Numbered from the stretch's first letter, positions 46,872 through 57,790 are shown. The stretch: DNA of 64,000 bases from Dyadobacter sp. CY343 (GCF_021390335.1 NZ_JAJUXK010000004.1:1116001-1180000); one strand, 5' to 3'. The notes: generated from the sequence alone by a model not told the origin. Made by a program: numbers and translations.

Positions 46872-47297
46872 CTATTCCTGGTAATCCCGACGCACCACGA
46901 ACTTGGTTTTAATTGGCAACTTTTGTGCAGCCAAACGCAATGCTTCATTTGCGGTATCCAGTGCAACACCAGTCGCTTCGAAAATGATCGTTCCGGGCTT
47001 AACAGGAGCTACCCAATATTCAGGAGCACCCTTTCCTTTACCCATACGAACCTCAGCAGGCTTCTTAGTAATTGGTTTGTCCGGGAAAACACGGATCCAA
47101 ACTTGGCCTTCGCGTTTCATAGCACGTGTTACTGAGATACGGGCTGCTTCAATTTGGCGTGCTGTCAACCAACCTGGTTCGAGCGCCTTAATGGCGAACG
47201 AGCCGAAAGCGATTTCATGTCCACGTGTAGCCAAACCGTTGTATGAACCTTTTCCTTTCTGTTGCTTGCGAAATTTCGTTCTTTTCGGCTGTAACAT
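46872..47297 (-). CDS. rplP: Ribosomal protein L16
   Basis: This 141-residue protein has [19 protein letters not shown] and the conserved [18 protein letters not shown]. It helps position A-site tRNA. Its order after rpsC is standard. Confidence 0.98.
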   Translation of the reverse strand: MLQPKRTKFRKQQKGKGSYNGLATRGHEIAFGSFAIKALEPGWLTARQIEAARISVTRAMKREGQVWIRVFPDKPITKKPAEVRMGKGKGAPEYWVAPVKPGTIIFEATGVALDTANEALRLAAQKLPIKTKFVVRRDYQE

Positions 47298-47339
47298 GAT
47301 TCTAATCTATTTGACCCGGTAAAACCGGAAAATGTCTGA

Positions 47340-48182
47340 TTACTTCTTCTTATTCTTATTGTTGCCGCTACTGCGTTTGCGACGATCTGCTTCGCTTCCG
47401 CCGCCACCGCCTTCACCGCGAGGAGCACCATCACCGCGACCACCTCTTCTGTCACCTCTTCCGCCTCTGTCATTACCGCCACGATCATTTCCCGAAGATG
47501 CACTTCTATCAGCTCTGTCAGACGCTGCAGTTGCTGCACTCGGAGTCAAATCACGCTTGCCGTACAACTCGCCTTTGAAGATCCAAACCTTAATACCGAT
47601 TTTTCCGTAGATAGTCTGAGCTTCGGAAATTGCATAATCAATATCAGCTCTCAAAGTATGCAGAGGAATTCTTCCTTCTTTGTATTCTTCCGTACGTGCC
47701 ATTTCAGCACCACCCAGACGACCTGCAAGACGAATCTTAATTCCCTGAGTTCCTACACGCATTGCAGAAGCTATAGATTGCTTCATTGCTCTACGATACG
47801 AGATACGAGCCTGCAACTGTTGAGCGATTGCCTCGCCCACTAATTTTGCATCGATTTCAGGACGTTTAATTTCATAGATGTTGATTTGAACATCCTTGCC
47901 TGTAATTTTCTTAAGCTCTTCTTTGATTTTATCAACTTCGCTACCACCTTTTCCAATCACGATTCCCGGACGGGCGGTATGAATGGTCAATGTAATGCGC
48001 TTCAAAGTACGCTCTATAACTACTTTTGAAATCGAACCTTTTGGGATACGAGCCTTAATGTAGTTACGGATTTTTTCGTCCTCCACCAATTTGTCAGAGA
48101 AGTCCTTTCCTCCATACCAGCTTGACTCCCACCCTCTAACAATTCCTAGTCTCAGACCTATAGGATTAACCTTTTGTCCCAT
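47340..48182 (-). CDS. rpsC: Ribosomal protein S3 with Arg-Gly-rich tail
   Basis: This 280-residue protein has the S3 core (about 1-212), including the KH-domain [19 protein letters not shown] and the C-terminal [16 protein letters not shown] tail of about 65 residues follows, dominated by Arg, Gly, Asp, Ser and Asn repeats (for example [17 protein letters not shown]) and ending in NKNKKK. This RGG-like tail is likely disordered and could bind RNA. It is longer than the usual S3 tail of about 20 residues. Confidence 0.95.
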   Translation of the reverse strand: MGQKVNPIGLRLGIVRGWESSWYGGKDFSDKLVEDEKIRNYIKARIPKGSISKVVIERTLKRITLTIHTARPGIVIGKGGSEVDKIKEELKKITGKDVQINIYEIKRPEIDAKLVGEAIAQQLQARISYRRAMKQSIASAMRVGTQGIKIRLAGRLGGAEMARTEEYKEGRIPLHTLRADIDYAISEAQTIYGKIGIKVWIFKGELYGKRDLTPSAATAASDRADRSASSGNDRGGNDRGGRGDRRGGRGDGAPRGEGGGGGSEADRRKRSSGNNKNKKK

Positions 48183-48201
48183 TCGATATAGATCGTTTTA
48201 C

Positions 48202-48588
48202 TTATGATTCAGTTATTACTGCCTGTTCCTGCGCCTCAGCTGTTACTGATGCATCATCAATCACAATTGTGATGTGATTAGACCGTTTGCGAATACGGTG
48301 CGCCCTTCCCTGAGGTGCGGGACGCAAACGTTTCAACATACGTCCACCGTCGATAAATACGGTTTTTACAATAAGATCCGCGTCCTCTAATTTTGCTCCC
48401 TCATTCAGTTGCTGCCAGTTAGCAACAGCTGACAATAGAACTTTGTGCAAAATCGGAGAAGATGCTCTCGGTTGAAACTTCAATAGTGCCAACGCTTTGC
48501 TAACCTTTTGTCCGCGAATCATGTCGGCTACTAATCTCATCTTGCGAGGAGAAGTAGGCACGTCTTTTAATATAGCTCTTGCTTCCAT
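48202..48588 (-). CDS. rplV: Ribosomal protein L22
   Basis: This 128-residue protein has TSPRKMRLVADMIRGQKVSK and the exit-tunnel hairpin region RMLKRLRPAPQGRAHRIRKR. A short acidic Ala/Glu tail is added. Confidence 0.97.
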   Translation of the reverse strand: MEARAILKDVPTSPRKMRLVADMIRGQKVSKALALLKFQPRASSPILHKVLLSAVANWQQLNEGAKLEDADLIVKTVFIDGGRMLKRLRPAPQGRAHRIRKRSNHITIVIDDASVTAEAQEQAVITES

Positions 48589-48639
48589 GTTCTTTCAGAT
48601 ATCGGCTCGTTCCTATTAGAACCAGCTACCGTAGACTAT

Positions 48640-48918
48640 TTATTTTCTTCCTTTATCTTTTTTTGCAGTATGGCCACGGAAGTTTCTCGTTGGAGAAAAT
48701 TCACCGAGTTTATGACCAACCATATTTTCAGTTACGTATACCGGGATAAACTTATTCCCGTTATGGACTGCGAATGTATGCCCGATAAAATCAGGAGATA
48801 TCATTGAGCGTCGTGACCAGGTCTTAATTACTGACTTGCGTGATGAATTGTTCATTACCTGAACCTTGTTCTCAAGACGGAAGTCGATGTATGGTCCTTT
48901 TTTTAATGAGCGTGCCAT
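48640..48918 (-). CDS. rpsS: Ribosomal protein S19
   Basis: This 92-residue head protein has [37 protein letters not shown] and [12 protein letters not shown]. Order after rplB is standard. Confidence 0.98.
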   Translation of the reverse strand: MARSLKKGPYIDFRLENKVQVMNNSSRKSVIKTWSRRSMISPDFIGHTFAVHNGNKFIPVYVTENMVGHKLGEFSPTRNFRGHTAKKDKGRK

Positions 48919-48927
48919 ATTATACTA

Positions 48928-49752
48928 TTATTTTTTACGACGGCTGATAATCAATTTCTCAGAGTGCTTGTTGCGATCACGAGTCTTAAGACCTTTCGCA
49001 AACTGTCCATTTCTAGACCGAGGCTGACCTCCCGATGAACGGCCCTCACCACCACCCATTGGGTGATCAACTGGGTTCATCGCTACACCTCTTACACGTG
49101 GACGACGTCCCAACCATCTTCTACGACCTGCCTTACCCAAAGCCACATTCATGTGACTTGCATTAGAAACCGTACCAACCGTTGCAATACAGGTAGAAAG
49201 GATCATTCTCATCTCGCCAGAAGGCATTTTGAGAACGGCGTATTTGCCTTCTCTCGCTACCAGCTGAGCATAAGCACCTGCACTCCTAGCAAACTGGCCA
49301 CCTTTTCCAGGAGTAAGTTCGATATTGTGAACAATCGTACCAATCGGCATTGCGCTCAATGGAAGGGCATTCCCAACCTCCGGAGCAACTGCATTACCGG
49401 AAACAATTACCTGTCCTACTTTTAATCCGTTAGGAGCAATAATATATCTCTTTTCCTGATCTTCAAACTGCACAAGAGCAATGCGCGCTGAACGGTTTGG
49501 ATCGTATTCTATAGTCAGAACGGTGGCCGGCGCATCGAACCTATTTCTTTTGAAATCGATTACACGATACTTTCTTTTGTGACCACCACCAATATATCGC
49601 ATGGTCATGTGTCCCTGGCTATTACGACCACCTGTTCTCTTGATGGGTTCCAGAAGACTCTTTTCAGGTTTCGCTGTGGTTATCTCCTCAAATGTAGGAG
49701 CCGAGCGGAAACGCTGACCAGCACTTGTCGGTTTTAATTTTTTAACTGCCAT
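48928..49752 (-). CDS. rplB: Ribosomal protein L2
   Basis: This 274-residue peptidyl-transferase region protein has [20 protein letters not shown] and the C-terminal [20 protein letters not shown]. The conserved histidine is in VDHP; the neighbouring Met replaces the His common in E. coli, a known Bacteroidota form. Confidence 0.98.
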   Translation of the reverse strand: MAVKKLKPTSAGQRFRSAPTFEEITTAKPEKSLLEPIKRTGGRNSQGHMTMRYIGGGHKRKYRVIDFKRNRFDAPATVLTIEYDPNRSARIALVQFEDQEKRYIIAPNGLKVGQVIVSGNAVAPEVGNALPLSAMPIGTIVHNIELTPGKGGQFARSAGAYAQLVAREGKYAVLKMPSGEMRMILSTCIATVGTVSNASHMNVALGKAGRRRWLGRRPRVRGVAMNPVDHPMGGGEGRSSGGQPRSRNGQFAKGLKTRDRNKHSEKLIISRRKK

Positions 49753-49792
49753 TTGCTATTACTCGTCAAAGATTTAAGTCGATCAACTTAGC

Positions 49793-50080
49793 TTATGCCT
49801 CACCGTAAATATCGATGATTTCACCCTCAGCCACCGTTATGATAGCTTTCTTGATAGTCGACGTTTTTCCACTTACAAATTTCCCTCCCGATGTGCGGGA
49901 CTTACTTTTACCAATGCTGCGCATGGTGTGAACGCTTTCTACGGTAACCCCGAACAGTTTCTCAATAGCTTTTTTGATCTCTACCTTATTAGCGGTAAGA
50001 GCAACTTCAAAAGCGTATTTTCCTTGACCACCCTGAGCCGTTACCTTTTCAGTTATAATCGGACGTTTCAGTACACTCAT
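49793..50080 (-). CDS. rplW: Ribosomal protein L23
   Basis: This 95-residue exit-tunnel protein has LKRPIITEKVTAQGGQGKYA and NKVEIKKAIEKLFGVTVESV. It is the docking site for trigger factor and SRP. Confidence 0.97.
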   Translation of the reverse strand: MSVLKRPIITEKVTAQGGQGKYAFEVALTANKVEIKKAIEKLFGVTVESVHTMRSIGKSKSRTSGGKFVSGKTSTIKKAIITVAEGEIIDIYGEA

Positions 50081-50082
50081 TG

Positions 50083-50712
50083 TTATTTGTTCAATTGGGT
50101 TTCCAAAATAGACAGAGCAGATTCACTTATTAAAAGACGGTCTGCATACATGAGGTCATAAGTATTGATTGAATCAACCGTTGTAACTCTCGCTTTCGGA
50201 ATGTTACGGCTCGACAAATAAACATTGCCGTCGATAGCCGGTAGAATCAATAATGTTTTTGTGTTCACTAATGATAGTGAATTTAAAACATTCAAATACG
50301 ACTTAGTTTTCGGAGCGTCAAATGTGAATGCTTCAATAACGGAGATCGCATCGGATTTAGCTTTAACAGACAAAGCTGATATACGAGCCAATACTTTGAC
50401 TTTCTTATTAATTTTAAAACCATAGTCACGAGGTCTTGGACCGAAAATACGTCCACCACCTACAAAAACAGGAGATTTTATGCTACCAGCACGAGCTCCA
50501 CCTGTACCTTTTTGACGTTTGATCTTACGAGTTGAGTGATTAATCTCAGCACGCTCTTTTGACTTATGTGTACCCTGACGTTGATTAGCCAAATACAATT
50601 TCACGTCGAGATAGATAGCGTGCGTATTAGGTTCAATGCCGAAGATCTCTTCAGACACACTTACCTTCTTGCCGGTATCTTCTCCTTTTATATTTAATAC
50701 GGACAGTTCCAT
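50083..50712 (-). CDS. rplD: Ribosomal protein L4
   Basis: This 209-residue protein has [20 protein letters not shown] and the loop [17 protein letters not shown] that reaches the tunnel. I use the ATG at 50712 ([10 protein letters not shown]), 4 bases after rplC ends; an upstream ATG at 50727 would overlap rplC. In E. coli L4 represses its own operon. Confidence 0.96.
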   Translation of the reverse strand: MELSVLNIKGEDTGKKVSVSEEIFGIEPNTHAIYLDVKLYLANQRQGTHKSKERAEINHSTRKIKRQKGTGGARAGSIKSPVFVGGGRIFGPRPRDYGFKINKKVKVLARISALSVKAKSDAISVIEAFTFDAPKTKSYLNVLNSLSLVNTKTLLILPAIDGNVYLSSRNIPKARVTTVDSINTYDLMYADRLLISESALSILETQLNK

Positions 50713-50716
50713 TGTA

Positions 50717-51337
50717 CTATTTCTCAATGATTAGAAATGAATTCTTTGAACCCGGTACTGAGCCACTCACTACAAGAATGTTTTGCTCAGGTATCACTTT
50801 CAGAATACGCAAATTCTGAATTTTTACACGATTGTTACCCATGCGTCCACCCATACGAATGCCTTTAAATACGCGTGATGGGAATGAACAGGCACCAATC
50901 GAACCTGGGTGACGCGCTCTGTTATGCTGACCGTGAGTCTGACCTCCTACCCCGGCAAAACCATGGCGCTTAACAACACCCTGGAAACCGCGGCCCTTAG
51001 CAGAACCAACAACGTCAACAAACTCGCCTTCTTCAAAGATATCCGTAACGGACAATGAAGTTCCAAGTTCATGCTCCACTTCAAATTCCTTGAACTCAAC
51101 CACTTTTTGTTTGGGAGTTGTGTTGGCTTTTTTGAAGTGGCCAATCATAGGTTGGGTAGAATTTTTTTCTTTTTTCTCACCAAAACCTAACTGAATGGCT
51201 TTATAACCATCCTTTTCTTCGGACCTAACTTGTGTAACAACACAAGGACCAGCTTGGATCACCGTACATGCCAGAGCCTGCCCGTCAGCATTGTACAAAC
51301 TGGTCATCCCGATTTTCTTACCAATTAAACCAGACAT
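50717..51337 (-). CDS. rplC: Ribosomal protein L3
   Basis: This 206-residue protein has [20 protein letters not shown] and [20 protein letters not shown], the extension that reaches the peptidyl-transferase centre. It is the first gene after a terminator-like hairpin and a two-element promoter, so it probably starts its own transcript. Confidence 0.97.
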   Translation of the reverse strand: MSGLIGKKIGMTSLYNADGQALACTVIQAGPCVVTQVRSEEKDGYKAIQLGFGEKKEKNSTQPMIGHFKKANTTPKQKVVEFKEFEVEHELGTSLSVTDIFEEGEFVDVVGSAKGRGFQGVVKRHGFAGVGGQTHGQHNRARHPGSIGACSFPSRVFKGIRMGGRMGNNRVKIQNLRILKVIPEQNILVVSGSVPGSKNSFLIIEK

Positions 51338-51388
51338 GTTTCGAAATTAAAATTAGCAGGTAATACCCTTATTCTTTAAAACGGACTG

Positions 51389-51419
51389 CAAAGGTAGGAA
51401 ATCAAAAATTAGCATCCAA
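51389..51419 (-). promoter_or_regulatory. Promoter of the rplC ribosomal operon (TTG-N20-TACCTTTG)
   Basis: On the minus strand, TTG at 51419-51417 and TACCTTTG at 51396-51389 are separated by 20 bases, matching both elements of Bacteroidota housekeeping promoters. The -7 box lies about 50 bases before the rplC ATG. Confidence 0.75.
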
Positions 51420-51453
51420 TGCAGTTCTAAAATATTTCTCGCTGATTATCAGC

Positions 51454-51484
51454 AAAAAAGGCCAGATGAATAAACATCTGACCT
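51454..51484 (-). terminator. Terminator-like hairpin between rpsJ and rplC
   Basis: The stem CAGATG/CATCTG is extended by AGG/CCT across one mismatch, and six Ts follow on the minus strand. It lies about 130 bases after rpsJ, upstream of the rplC promoter. Confidence 0.75.
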
Positions 51485-51615
51485 CAATTTTGAAAACCCC
51501 CGCAATAACATATTAATATATGCTTCTTGTTAGTATTTCTGAGCTCAGATGTGGTTTCCGGGAACCGGACCTTCATCCAATTTATGTCTTGGCTTAACTC
51601 AATAAACCATTGTCA

Positions 51616-51921
51616 CTATACTTTAATCTCCACATCAACACCGCTTGGCAATTCAAGCTTCATCAACGCATCAACAGTTTTAGCGCTTGTTGAGAAGATA
51701 TCAACAAGGCGTTTGTAGGTACAAAGCTGAAATTGCTCTCTCGATTTCTTATTCACGTGCGGAGAACGCAGAACCGTAAATTTTTCAGTCTTAGTCGGCA
51801 AAGGAATAGGGCCACTAACAATTGCGCCTGTCGCCTTTACTGCCTTCACAATTTTCTCAGCTGACTTATCAACCAAGTTGTGGTCAAATGACCGAAGTTT
51901 GATACGAATTTTTTGATTCAT
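51616..51921 (-). CDS. rpsJ: Ribosomal protein S10
   Basis: This 101-residue protein has [20 protein letters not shown] and [20 protein letters not shown]. It also acts as NusE in antitermination in other bacteria. It follows fusA by about 135 bases. Confidence 0.98.
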   Translation of the reverse strand: MNQKIRIKLRSFDHNLVDKSAEKIVKAVKATGAIVSGPIPLPTKTEKFTVLRSPHVNKKSREQFQLCTYKRLVDIFSTSAKTVDALMKLELPSGVDVEIKV

Positions 51922-52020
51922 CTTGCTTGTTAATTTCCGGTTCAGAAAACTTGATCAGAGTAACTCTGGCAATCCATCAGCGAAAGAACCATTTACTTCA
52001 CTGATTTATATCTTATATAG

Positions 52021-52050
52021 ATTGGTTACCGAATTACTCCGGTAACCAAT
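52021..52050. other. Stable hairpin between fusA and rpsJ
   Basis: The perfect 11-bp stem ATTGGTTACCG/CGGTAACCAAT has an 8-base loop and lies just after the fusA stop. There is no T run after it on the minus strand, so it is unlikely to be a complete terminator. It may stabilise mRNA ends, attenuate transcription or bind a regulator. Confidence 0.6.
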
Positions 52051-52057
52051 TATCATT

Positions 52058-54178
52058 TTATGCTTTAACTAACCCTTTTGCTTTCTCGATTACCGTTTCT
52101 GCAATGTTATTAGGAACAATCTCGTAGTAAGCGAATGTCAAAGATGCGGTAGCACGGCCCGATGACATTGTACGAAGATCAGTTACATAACCGAATAGCT
52201 CAGACAAAGGCACATCACATTTGATAACTTGTGCGCCATTACGTGAATCCATTCCGCGCATAACACCACGGCGACGGTTAAGGTCACCAGTGATTGGTCC
52301 AGTGTATTCATCAGGCGTAAGCACTTCGACATGCATAATCGGCTCCATCAATTTTGAACCTGCATGACGAGCAGCTTCTTTGAAACCAATTTTTGCTGCA
52401 AGTTCAAATGACAGTGCATCTGAATCGACATCGTGGAAAGATCCGTGGAAAATACGCACTTTCATAGAATCCAAAGGATATCCTGCAAGTGCACCATTTG
52501 ACATCGAAGCTTCGAATCCTTTCTGGATCGGAGCGATAAATTCACGAGGAATAGTACCACCAACAATCTGGTTAACAAACTGCAAACCGGTTTTTGGCTC
52601 TTGCCCCTCTTCGTTATCATCGCGTGGTCCGATTTCAAATACGATATCGGCAAACTTACCACGACCACCTGTTTGTTTCTTGTAAACTTCACGGTGCTCG
52701 TAATTCTTAGTCAGAATCTCTTTGTAAGCAACCTGTGGAGCTCCTTGGTTTACTTCCACTTTGAATTCACGGCGCATACGGTCGATGATAATTTCAAGGT
52801 GAAGTTCACCCATTCCTTTGATGATCGTTTGACCTGTTTCTTCGTTGCTTTCAACTTGCAACGTAGGATCTTCCTCGATCAACTTGGTAATAGCTTTTGA
52901 GAAGTTGTCGCTATCAGCAGCTTTCTTAGGTTCAATTGCGTAACCAATTACCGGCTCAGGGAACACCATTGATTCAAGAACGATTGGGTTCTTTTCATCC
53001 GATAATGTATCTCCTGTTTTAATATCCTTGAAACCTACAACTGCGCCAATATCACCTGCCTCAAGACGATCAATTTGATTCTGCTTGTTAGCGTGCATTT
53101 GGAAGATACGAGAAATACGCTCTTTGTTTCCTGAACGGTTGTTCAAAACATAAGAACCTGAATCAAGATATCCTGAGTAAGAGCGGATAAAGCAAAGACG
53201 TCCTACATAAGGGTCAGTTGCAATTTTAAACGCTAATGCGCAGAAAGGATCTGCATCCGTTGGCTGGCGAGAAATCTCATTTCCAGTGCGAGGATCAGTT
53301 CCGATGATGCTTTCGCGATCTTGTGGTGAAGGCAAGATAGCCATCACGTAATCAAGCATCGTTTGAACACCTTTATTTTTGAACGACGAACCACAAACCA
53401 TAGGAACGATTTTCATGCTGATCGTTGCTGCGCGCAAAGCTGCAAGAATTTCGTCTTCTGAGATTGAATTAGGATCTTCGAAGTATTTTTCCATCAAAGT
53501 ATCGTCGAATTCTGCGACAGCTTCAAGCAACTTTTCTCTCCACTCAGTTGCTTCTTCAAGCATATCCTCTGGAATCGGAACTTCTTTGAAAGTCATTCCT
53601 TTATCTTCTTCATTCCATTCGATACCGCGGAAGTTAACAAGGTCAACCACACCACGGAAAGTATCTTCTGCACCGATCGGCAATTGAAGAGGAACAGCGT
53701 AGCTGCCCAACATTTCCTTTACCTGCGCACAAACTTTCAAGAAGTCTGCACCTGAACGGTCCATCTTATTTACGAAACCAATACGAGCAACATTATAGTT
53801 ATTAGCCAAGCGCCAGTTCGTCTCAGACTGAGGCTCAACACCGTCAACTGCACTGAAAAGGAATACAAGACCATCCAATACACGAAGAGAACGGTTTACT
53901 TCAACTGTGAAGTCAACGTGTCCCGGTGTATCGATAATGTTTATATGATATTTTTCTCCACGGTAATTCCAGTCAACTGTTGTAGCAGCTGATGTAATAG
54001 TGATACCACGCTCCTGCTCCTGCTCCATCCAGTCCATTGTAGCAGCACCATCATGTACTTCTCCAATTTTGTGGCTAACCCCTGCGTAATAGAGAATACG
54101 CTCCGTTGTGGTTGTTTTACCCGCATCAATGTGCGCAGCAATACCAATGTTTCTTGTTAATCTTAGATCACGTGCCAT
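52058..54178 (-). CDS. fusA: Elongation factor G
   Basis: This 706-residue translocase GTPase has G1 [19 protein letters not shown], switch region [20 protein letters not shown]3 DTPGHVDF and G4 NKMD, then domains II-V ending in [16 protein letters not shown]. It has its own TTG-N20-TACTTTTG promoter. No tuf gene lies nearby, unlike in many str operons. Confidence 0.98.
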   Translation of the reverse strand: MARDLRLTRNIGIAAHIDAGKTTTTERILYYAGVSHKIGEVHDGAATMDWMEQEQERGITITSAATTVDWNYRGEKYHINIIDTPGHVDFTVEVNRSLRVLDGLVFLFSAVDGVEPQSETNWRLANNYNVARIGFVNKMDRSGADFLKVCAQVKEMLGSYAVPLQLPIGAEDTFRGVVDLVNFRGIEWNEEDKGMTFKEVPIPEDMLEEATEWREKLLEAVAEFDDTLMEKYFEDPNSISEDEILAALRAATISMKIVPMVCGSSFKNKGVQTMLDYVMAILPSPQDRESIIGTDPRTGNEISRQPTDADPFCALAFKIATDPYVGRLCFIRSYSGYLDSGSYVLNNRSGNKERISRIFQMHANKQNQIDRLEAGDIGAVVGFKDIKTGDTLSDEKNPIVLESMVFPEPVIGYAIEPKKAADSDNFSKAITKLIEEDPTLQVESNEETGQTIIKGMGELHLEIIIDRMRREFKVEVNQGAPQVAYKEILTKNYEHREVYKKQTGGRGKFADIVFEIGPRDDNEEGQEPKTGLQFVNQIVGGTIPREFIAPIQKGFEASMSNGALAGYPLDSMKVRIFHGSFHDVDSDALSFELAAKIGFKEAARHAGSKLMEPIMHVEVLTPDEYTGPITGDLNRRRGVMRGMDSRNGAQVIKCDVPLSELFGYVTDLRTMSSGRATASLTFAYYEIVPNNIAETVIEKAKGLVKA

Positions 54179-54280
54179 GACTGATGGTGATGTGTTATAT
54201 TATTCGATGTGCAATTCAATTCGAAGAACTTGAACTTATAAGGAGACGGCAGAAGCCATTACTTTTAAAAATTCAGAGCG

Positions 54281-54311
54281 CAAAAGTATAAATTGTTGAT
54301 TATAAAAACAA
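54281..54311 (-). promoter_or_regulatory. Promoter of fusA (TTG-N20-TACTTTTG)
   Basis: On the minus strand, TTG at 54311-54309 and TACTTTTG at 54288-54281 have 20 bases between them, a full Bacteroidota promoter. The -7 box is about 103 bases before the fusA ATG, giving a leader of near 100 bases. Confidence 0.75.
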
Positions 54312-54416
54312 TTGAGTAGAAGTAATTTTCCGAAAAAACATTTAGAAGTACAGCGCCTCACCTTACAGCCAGCTAAATATCGCGGCAATTGATAACCCAA
54401 GCTACCCATAATAAAC

Positions 54417-54447
54417 AAAAAGCCGGATCTCGTTAAAGACCCGGCTT
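54417..54447 (-). terminator. Terminator between rpsG and fusA
   Basis: The stem AAGCCGG/CCGGCTT is extended by TCT/AGA across one mismatch, and a T-rich tail (TTTTTGTTT) follows on the minus strand. It lies 20 bases after the rpsG stop. Confidence 0.88.
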
Positions 54448-54468
54448 GATGCTATGTAATGAAACGGA

Positions 54469-54936
54469 TTAGAACCGGAAGTGCGAGAATGCTTTGTTCG
54501 CATCTGCCATACGGTGCGTATCGTCTTTTTTCTTAACAGCAGCTCCTTCACCTTTTGCAGCAGCGATGATTTCACCAGCAAGACGGTCAACCATCGTTTT
54601 TTCTCCACGCTTACGTGAATAATTGATCAACCATTTCATGCCAAGAGATTGCTTACGCTCCGGACGAACTTCGGTTGGAACCTGGAAGGTAGCACCCCCA
54701 ACGCGGCGGCTTTTAACTTCCACAGAAGGAGTAACATTGTTCAATGCTTTTTTCCAGGTTTCCAACCCGCTTTCGCTTGTTTTTTTCTCAACTAACTCCA
54801 ATGCATCGTAGAAAATGGTAAAAGCAATGCTTTTTTTCCCTTCATACATCAGGTTGTTAACGAATTTGGTAACCTGAACGTCCCTGAACTTCGGATCAGG
54901 AAGGATATATCTTTTCTTAGGTTTCGACTTTCTCAT
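54469..54936 (-). CDS. rpsG: Ribosomal protein S7
   Basis: This 155-residue 30S head nucleator has [20 protein letters not shown] and the [20 protein letters not shown] segment. It follows rpsL and is followed by a terminator. Confidence 0.98.
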   Translation of the reverse strand: MRKSKPKKRYILPDPKFRDVQVTKFVNNLMYEGKKSIAFTIFYDALELVEKKTSESGLETWKKALNNVTPSVEVKSRRVGGATFQVPTEVRPERKQSLGMKWLINYSRKRGEKTMVDRLAGEIIAAAKGEGAAVKKKDDTHRMADANKAFSHFRF

Positions 54937-55053
54937 TTTGTCTTAATGTTTTTACACGAGGTTTCGTTTTGCAACTTATTCACCCTGGATTACTCCCGGA
55001 TTACTTCCCTTTTATCAACTTAATTATTTAATAAAAGCAGAGAGAGTTACTTT

Positions 55054-55467
55054 TTATTTCTTTTTACCTTTTGTTGGCGCTGCCGCAACTTGTCCTGGTT
55101 TTGGACGCTTAGCACCATATTTAGAACGACGTTGTTTACGTCCGTTAACACCAGCTGTATCCAGTGCACCACGGATAATGTGGTAACGAACACCTGGTAA
55201 ATCTTTAACACGACCACCACGGATCAATACGATCGAGTGCTCTTGCAGGTTGTGGCCTTCTCCTGGGATGTAGGCATTCACCTCTTTGTTGTTGGAAAGA
55301 CGAACACGTGCTACTTTACGAAGTGCTGAGTTCGGTTTTTTTGGCGTTGTAGTGTACACCCTGGTGCACACACCCCTACGCTGAGGGCAAGAATCCAAAG
55401 CCGGTGACTTTGATTTCCATGTAATGGTCTCTCTACCTTTACGGACTAATTGTGAAATAGTTGGCAT
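55054..55467 (-). CDS. rpsL: Ribosomal protein S12
   Basis: This 137-residue decoding-centre protein has [38 protein letters not shown] (the lysine of this motif is the streptomycin-site residue and is present), and [10 protein letters not shown]. It begins the ribosomal cluster here. Confidence 0.98.
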   Translation of the reverse strand: MPTISQLVRKGRETITWKSKSPALDSCPQRRGVCTRVYTTTPKKPNSALRKVARVRLSNNKEVNAYIPGEGHNLQEHSIVLIRGGRVKDLPGVRYHIIRGALDTAGVNGRKQRRSKYGAKRPKPGQVAAAPTKGKKK

Positions 55468-55765
55468 TTAACAAATTGATTTTGATCAGATTACTTGTCT
55501 GATCCATTGTTATGGAAACACTTTTCCCGAAAAATCGGACTGCAAAAGTAATATTCCACAACTGATTAACAAAGTGTTACTAAATGTTTTTTCACGAAGC
55601 TTTACAAAATTGCTGGCCGATCTCAGTGATTATGAGTAAATAGAGCCTTGCTATAAAAATCTTATCCTCTTGTATCCAGAATTTTATTTCCAAACGTTCT
55701 TTATTAGTATTGTTTTTCAGAAACCCAAAGTGCGCGTCGAATCGTTAGATTTTATACTTTAAACT
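55468..55765. other. Divergent intergenic region between rpsL and porE-like gene
   Basis: About 300 bases. The minus strand holds the rpsL promoter. On the plus side no full TAnnTTTG match is seen in front of the lipoprotein gene; TAGATTTT at about 55746 is one base off. Confidence 0.6.
55543..55573 (-). promoter_or_regulatory. Promoter of rpsL-rpsG (TTTG-N19-TACTTTTG)
   Basis: On the minus strand, TTTG at 55573-55570 and TACTTTTG at 55550-55543 are 19 bases apart. This is the best promoter match in the window. The -7 box is about 76 bases before the rpsL ATG. Confidence 0.8.
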
Positions 55766-57775
55766 ATGAAACTTTTGCGGAGTTTTTTTACCCTCGTAAT
55801 TATATGTACCTATTTATCCGGCTGCAATTCGGCGATGCAGGCTTACAAGGATGGACAGAAGAAGTTCGCTAACGGAGAATACGACCTCGCGATCAAAGGT
55901 TTCCAGAAAGCGGCTGCCGAGAACTACGAACCGGTGCAGACTAATTATCTGATTGCTGAATCCTACCGCCTCTCCAATCGTTTCAAAGAGGCTATCCCCT
56001 ATTACAAACAAGCACTTGACGGCGGTATTGCAAGTGCCGATGCGCGATTTCAATATGCTTATGCGCTAAAAACTGCTGGACAATATAACGAAGCCTCTGC
56101 CGAATTTGCAGCATTTGCCAAAGACACTGCCAGCTCACAGGCTTTACAGGAACGTGCATTGCGGGAAGTAGAGATCCTCAGGATTGCTGACAGGCTTAAA
56201 ACCGAAAAAATGCCCGTTGAGGCAAAGAGTATCCCTCTTAATTCAGCCGGTTCTGAATTCTCGCCGACAATTCTAGGCAACGAATTGGTTTTTTCTTCCT
56301 CAAAGAAAGAGAAGATATACAAAAATAATGGTCAGGCGATGCTGGGCCTATACAAAGTAGCGATCACGCAGGATCCGGCTGATATTCAGGGAAACCCTGT
56401 CTTGCTTAGCCAGGACATATTCGCGGAAGATGCAAATGAAGCTTCGCCGGCATTTTCTCCCGATGGGAAAACGCTTGTTTTTGCACGTGGTAACAATGGG
56501 AAGAAGAATAGTGCCGTCGATGTAGACCTTTACATGAGCCGTAATATTGATGGGAAATGGACAGTACCCGCTATTTTACCAATAAACGATTCTCTTGCCT
56601 GGGACGGTTCGCCTGCTTTTTCGAGAGATGGAAAAACTTTGTACTTCGCCTCTAACCGGCCGGGAGGTGCGGGCGGAATTGACATTTACCGAACTAATAT
56701 GGACGCGTCGGGCAGGTTCAGCAAGCCTGTAAATATGGGACGCGATATCAATACTGCCGGCGACGATATGTTTCCGTATGTTGCCGAAGGCGGGAAATTG
56801 TACTTCGCTTCCGACGGACACCCGGGACTTGGAAAACTGGACTTATTTTCAGCCACAAGAATACAGGGAGTAATTACCATTGAAAATATGGGGCTGCCGT
56901 TTAATAGTCCACAAGATGATTTCGGGCTCGTATTTTACCAGGATCTGAATAAAGGCTTTTTTGCATCCAATCGCGAAGGTGGAAAAGGGGACGATGACAT
57001 TTATTATTTCAGCGGACCCGAAGAGCCGGATAGTACCACCATTGCTAAAAACAATGACCCAAATGATCCGCTTAACCCGAATAACCCAAACTATGTGAAT
57101 GGAAAGCCAAAAGTAGTAAGGTATTTCCTGGGCGGTAATGTGATTGCAAACGGACAAAATGTGCCGCTGGATTCTGCAATCGTTCATATTCTGCCCGACA
57201 CTTCCGATACGCAGATTGCTCAATTACCTAGTAATTCGGAAGGTAAGTTTGGAAAGCAGCCTGTTGAGGAAGGAAAATCTTATACCTTGCTTGTAGAGCG
57301 AAAAGGTTATATCAGTAAGCGGGAGCCATTTTCCATGAACGGGCGTACTATTCCTCCGATATTCCTGACAAAGGAACTAACCGATACGACATTCAATGTG
57401 ACTATCAAATTGGATAAACTTGAGTTGAACAAAACATTCGTTCTTGAGAATATCTATTACGATTTGAACAAGTACAATATCAGACCAGATGCTGCCATCG
57501 AGCTTGATAAGTTGGTTCAGATATTAAAAGACAATCCTAGTATGAATATCGAGCTGAGCTCGCATACCGATGCGCGTGCTACCGATGCTTACAATATGAC
57601 CTTGTCGCAAAATCGTGCGGAATCCGCGGTTACTTACCTGAATTCAAAAGGAATCGACGCCGATCGCATGGTTGCGAAAGGCTATGGAGAACGTGAATTG
57701 GTTGTTCCAAATGCAAAAACAGAGGAAGAGCATCAGCGAAACCGTCGCACCGAATTTACAATTTTGAGTTACTAG
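55766..57775 (+). CDS. PorE-like OmpA-family lipoprotein (TPR, PD40 propeller, CRD, OmpA)
   Basis: This 669-residue lipoprotein has a lipobox at LSGC (C20). Next come TPR-like repeats (about 22-130), a PD40/WD40-like beta-propeller (about 160-410, with ASPAFSPDGKTLVFARG and SPAFSRDGKTLYFASNRPGG), a carboxypeptidase-regulatory-like domain (about 450-535), and a peptidoglycan-binding OmpA domain (about 560-669, with IYYDLNKYNIRPDA and SSHTDARATDAYN). This order matches PorE, an outer-membrane component of the type IX secretion system that anchors it to peptidoglycan. Similar proteins with other roles exist, so the assignment is likely rather than certain. No other T9SS gene is in the window. 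Confidence 0.85.
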   Translation: MKLLRSFFTLVIICTYLSGCNSAMQAYKDGQKKFANGEYDLAIKGFQKAAAENYEPVQTNYLIAESYRLSNRFKEAIPYYKQALDGGIASADARFQYAYALKTAGQYNEASAEFAAFAKDTASSQALQERALREVEILRIADRLKTEKMPVEAKSIPLNSAGSEFSPTILGNELVFSSSKKEKIYKNNGQAMLGLYKVAITQDPADIQGNPVLLSQDIFAEDANEASPAFSPDGKTLVFARGNNGKKNSAVDVDLYMSRNIDGKWTVPAILPINDSLAWDGSPAFSRDGKTLYFASNRPGGAGGIDIYRTNMDASGRFSKPVNMGRDINTAGDDMFPYVAEGGKLYFASDGHPGLGKLDLFSATRIQGVITIENMGLPFNSPQDDFGLVFYQDLNKGFFASNREGGKGDDDIYYFSGPEEPDSTTIAKNNDPNDPLNPNNPNYVNGKPKVVRYFLGGNVIANGQNVPLDSAIVHILPDTSDTQIAQLPSNSEGKFGKQPVEEGKSYTLLVERKGYISKREPFSMNGRTIPPIFLTKELTDTTFNVTIKLDKLELNKTFVLENIYYDLNKYNIRPDAAIELDKLVQILKDNPSMNIELSSHTDARATDAYNMTLSQNRAESAVTYLNSKGIDADRMVAKGYGERELVVPNAKTEEEHQRNRRTEFTILSY

Positions 57776-57790
57776 TATACAAAAACTTAG

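Noticed and set aside
47332-47610. Pro/Ser-rich plus-strand frame opposite rpsC
   Set aside because: It is the antisense reading of the Gly/Arg-rich S3 tail, which has no stops for compositional reasons.
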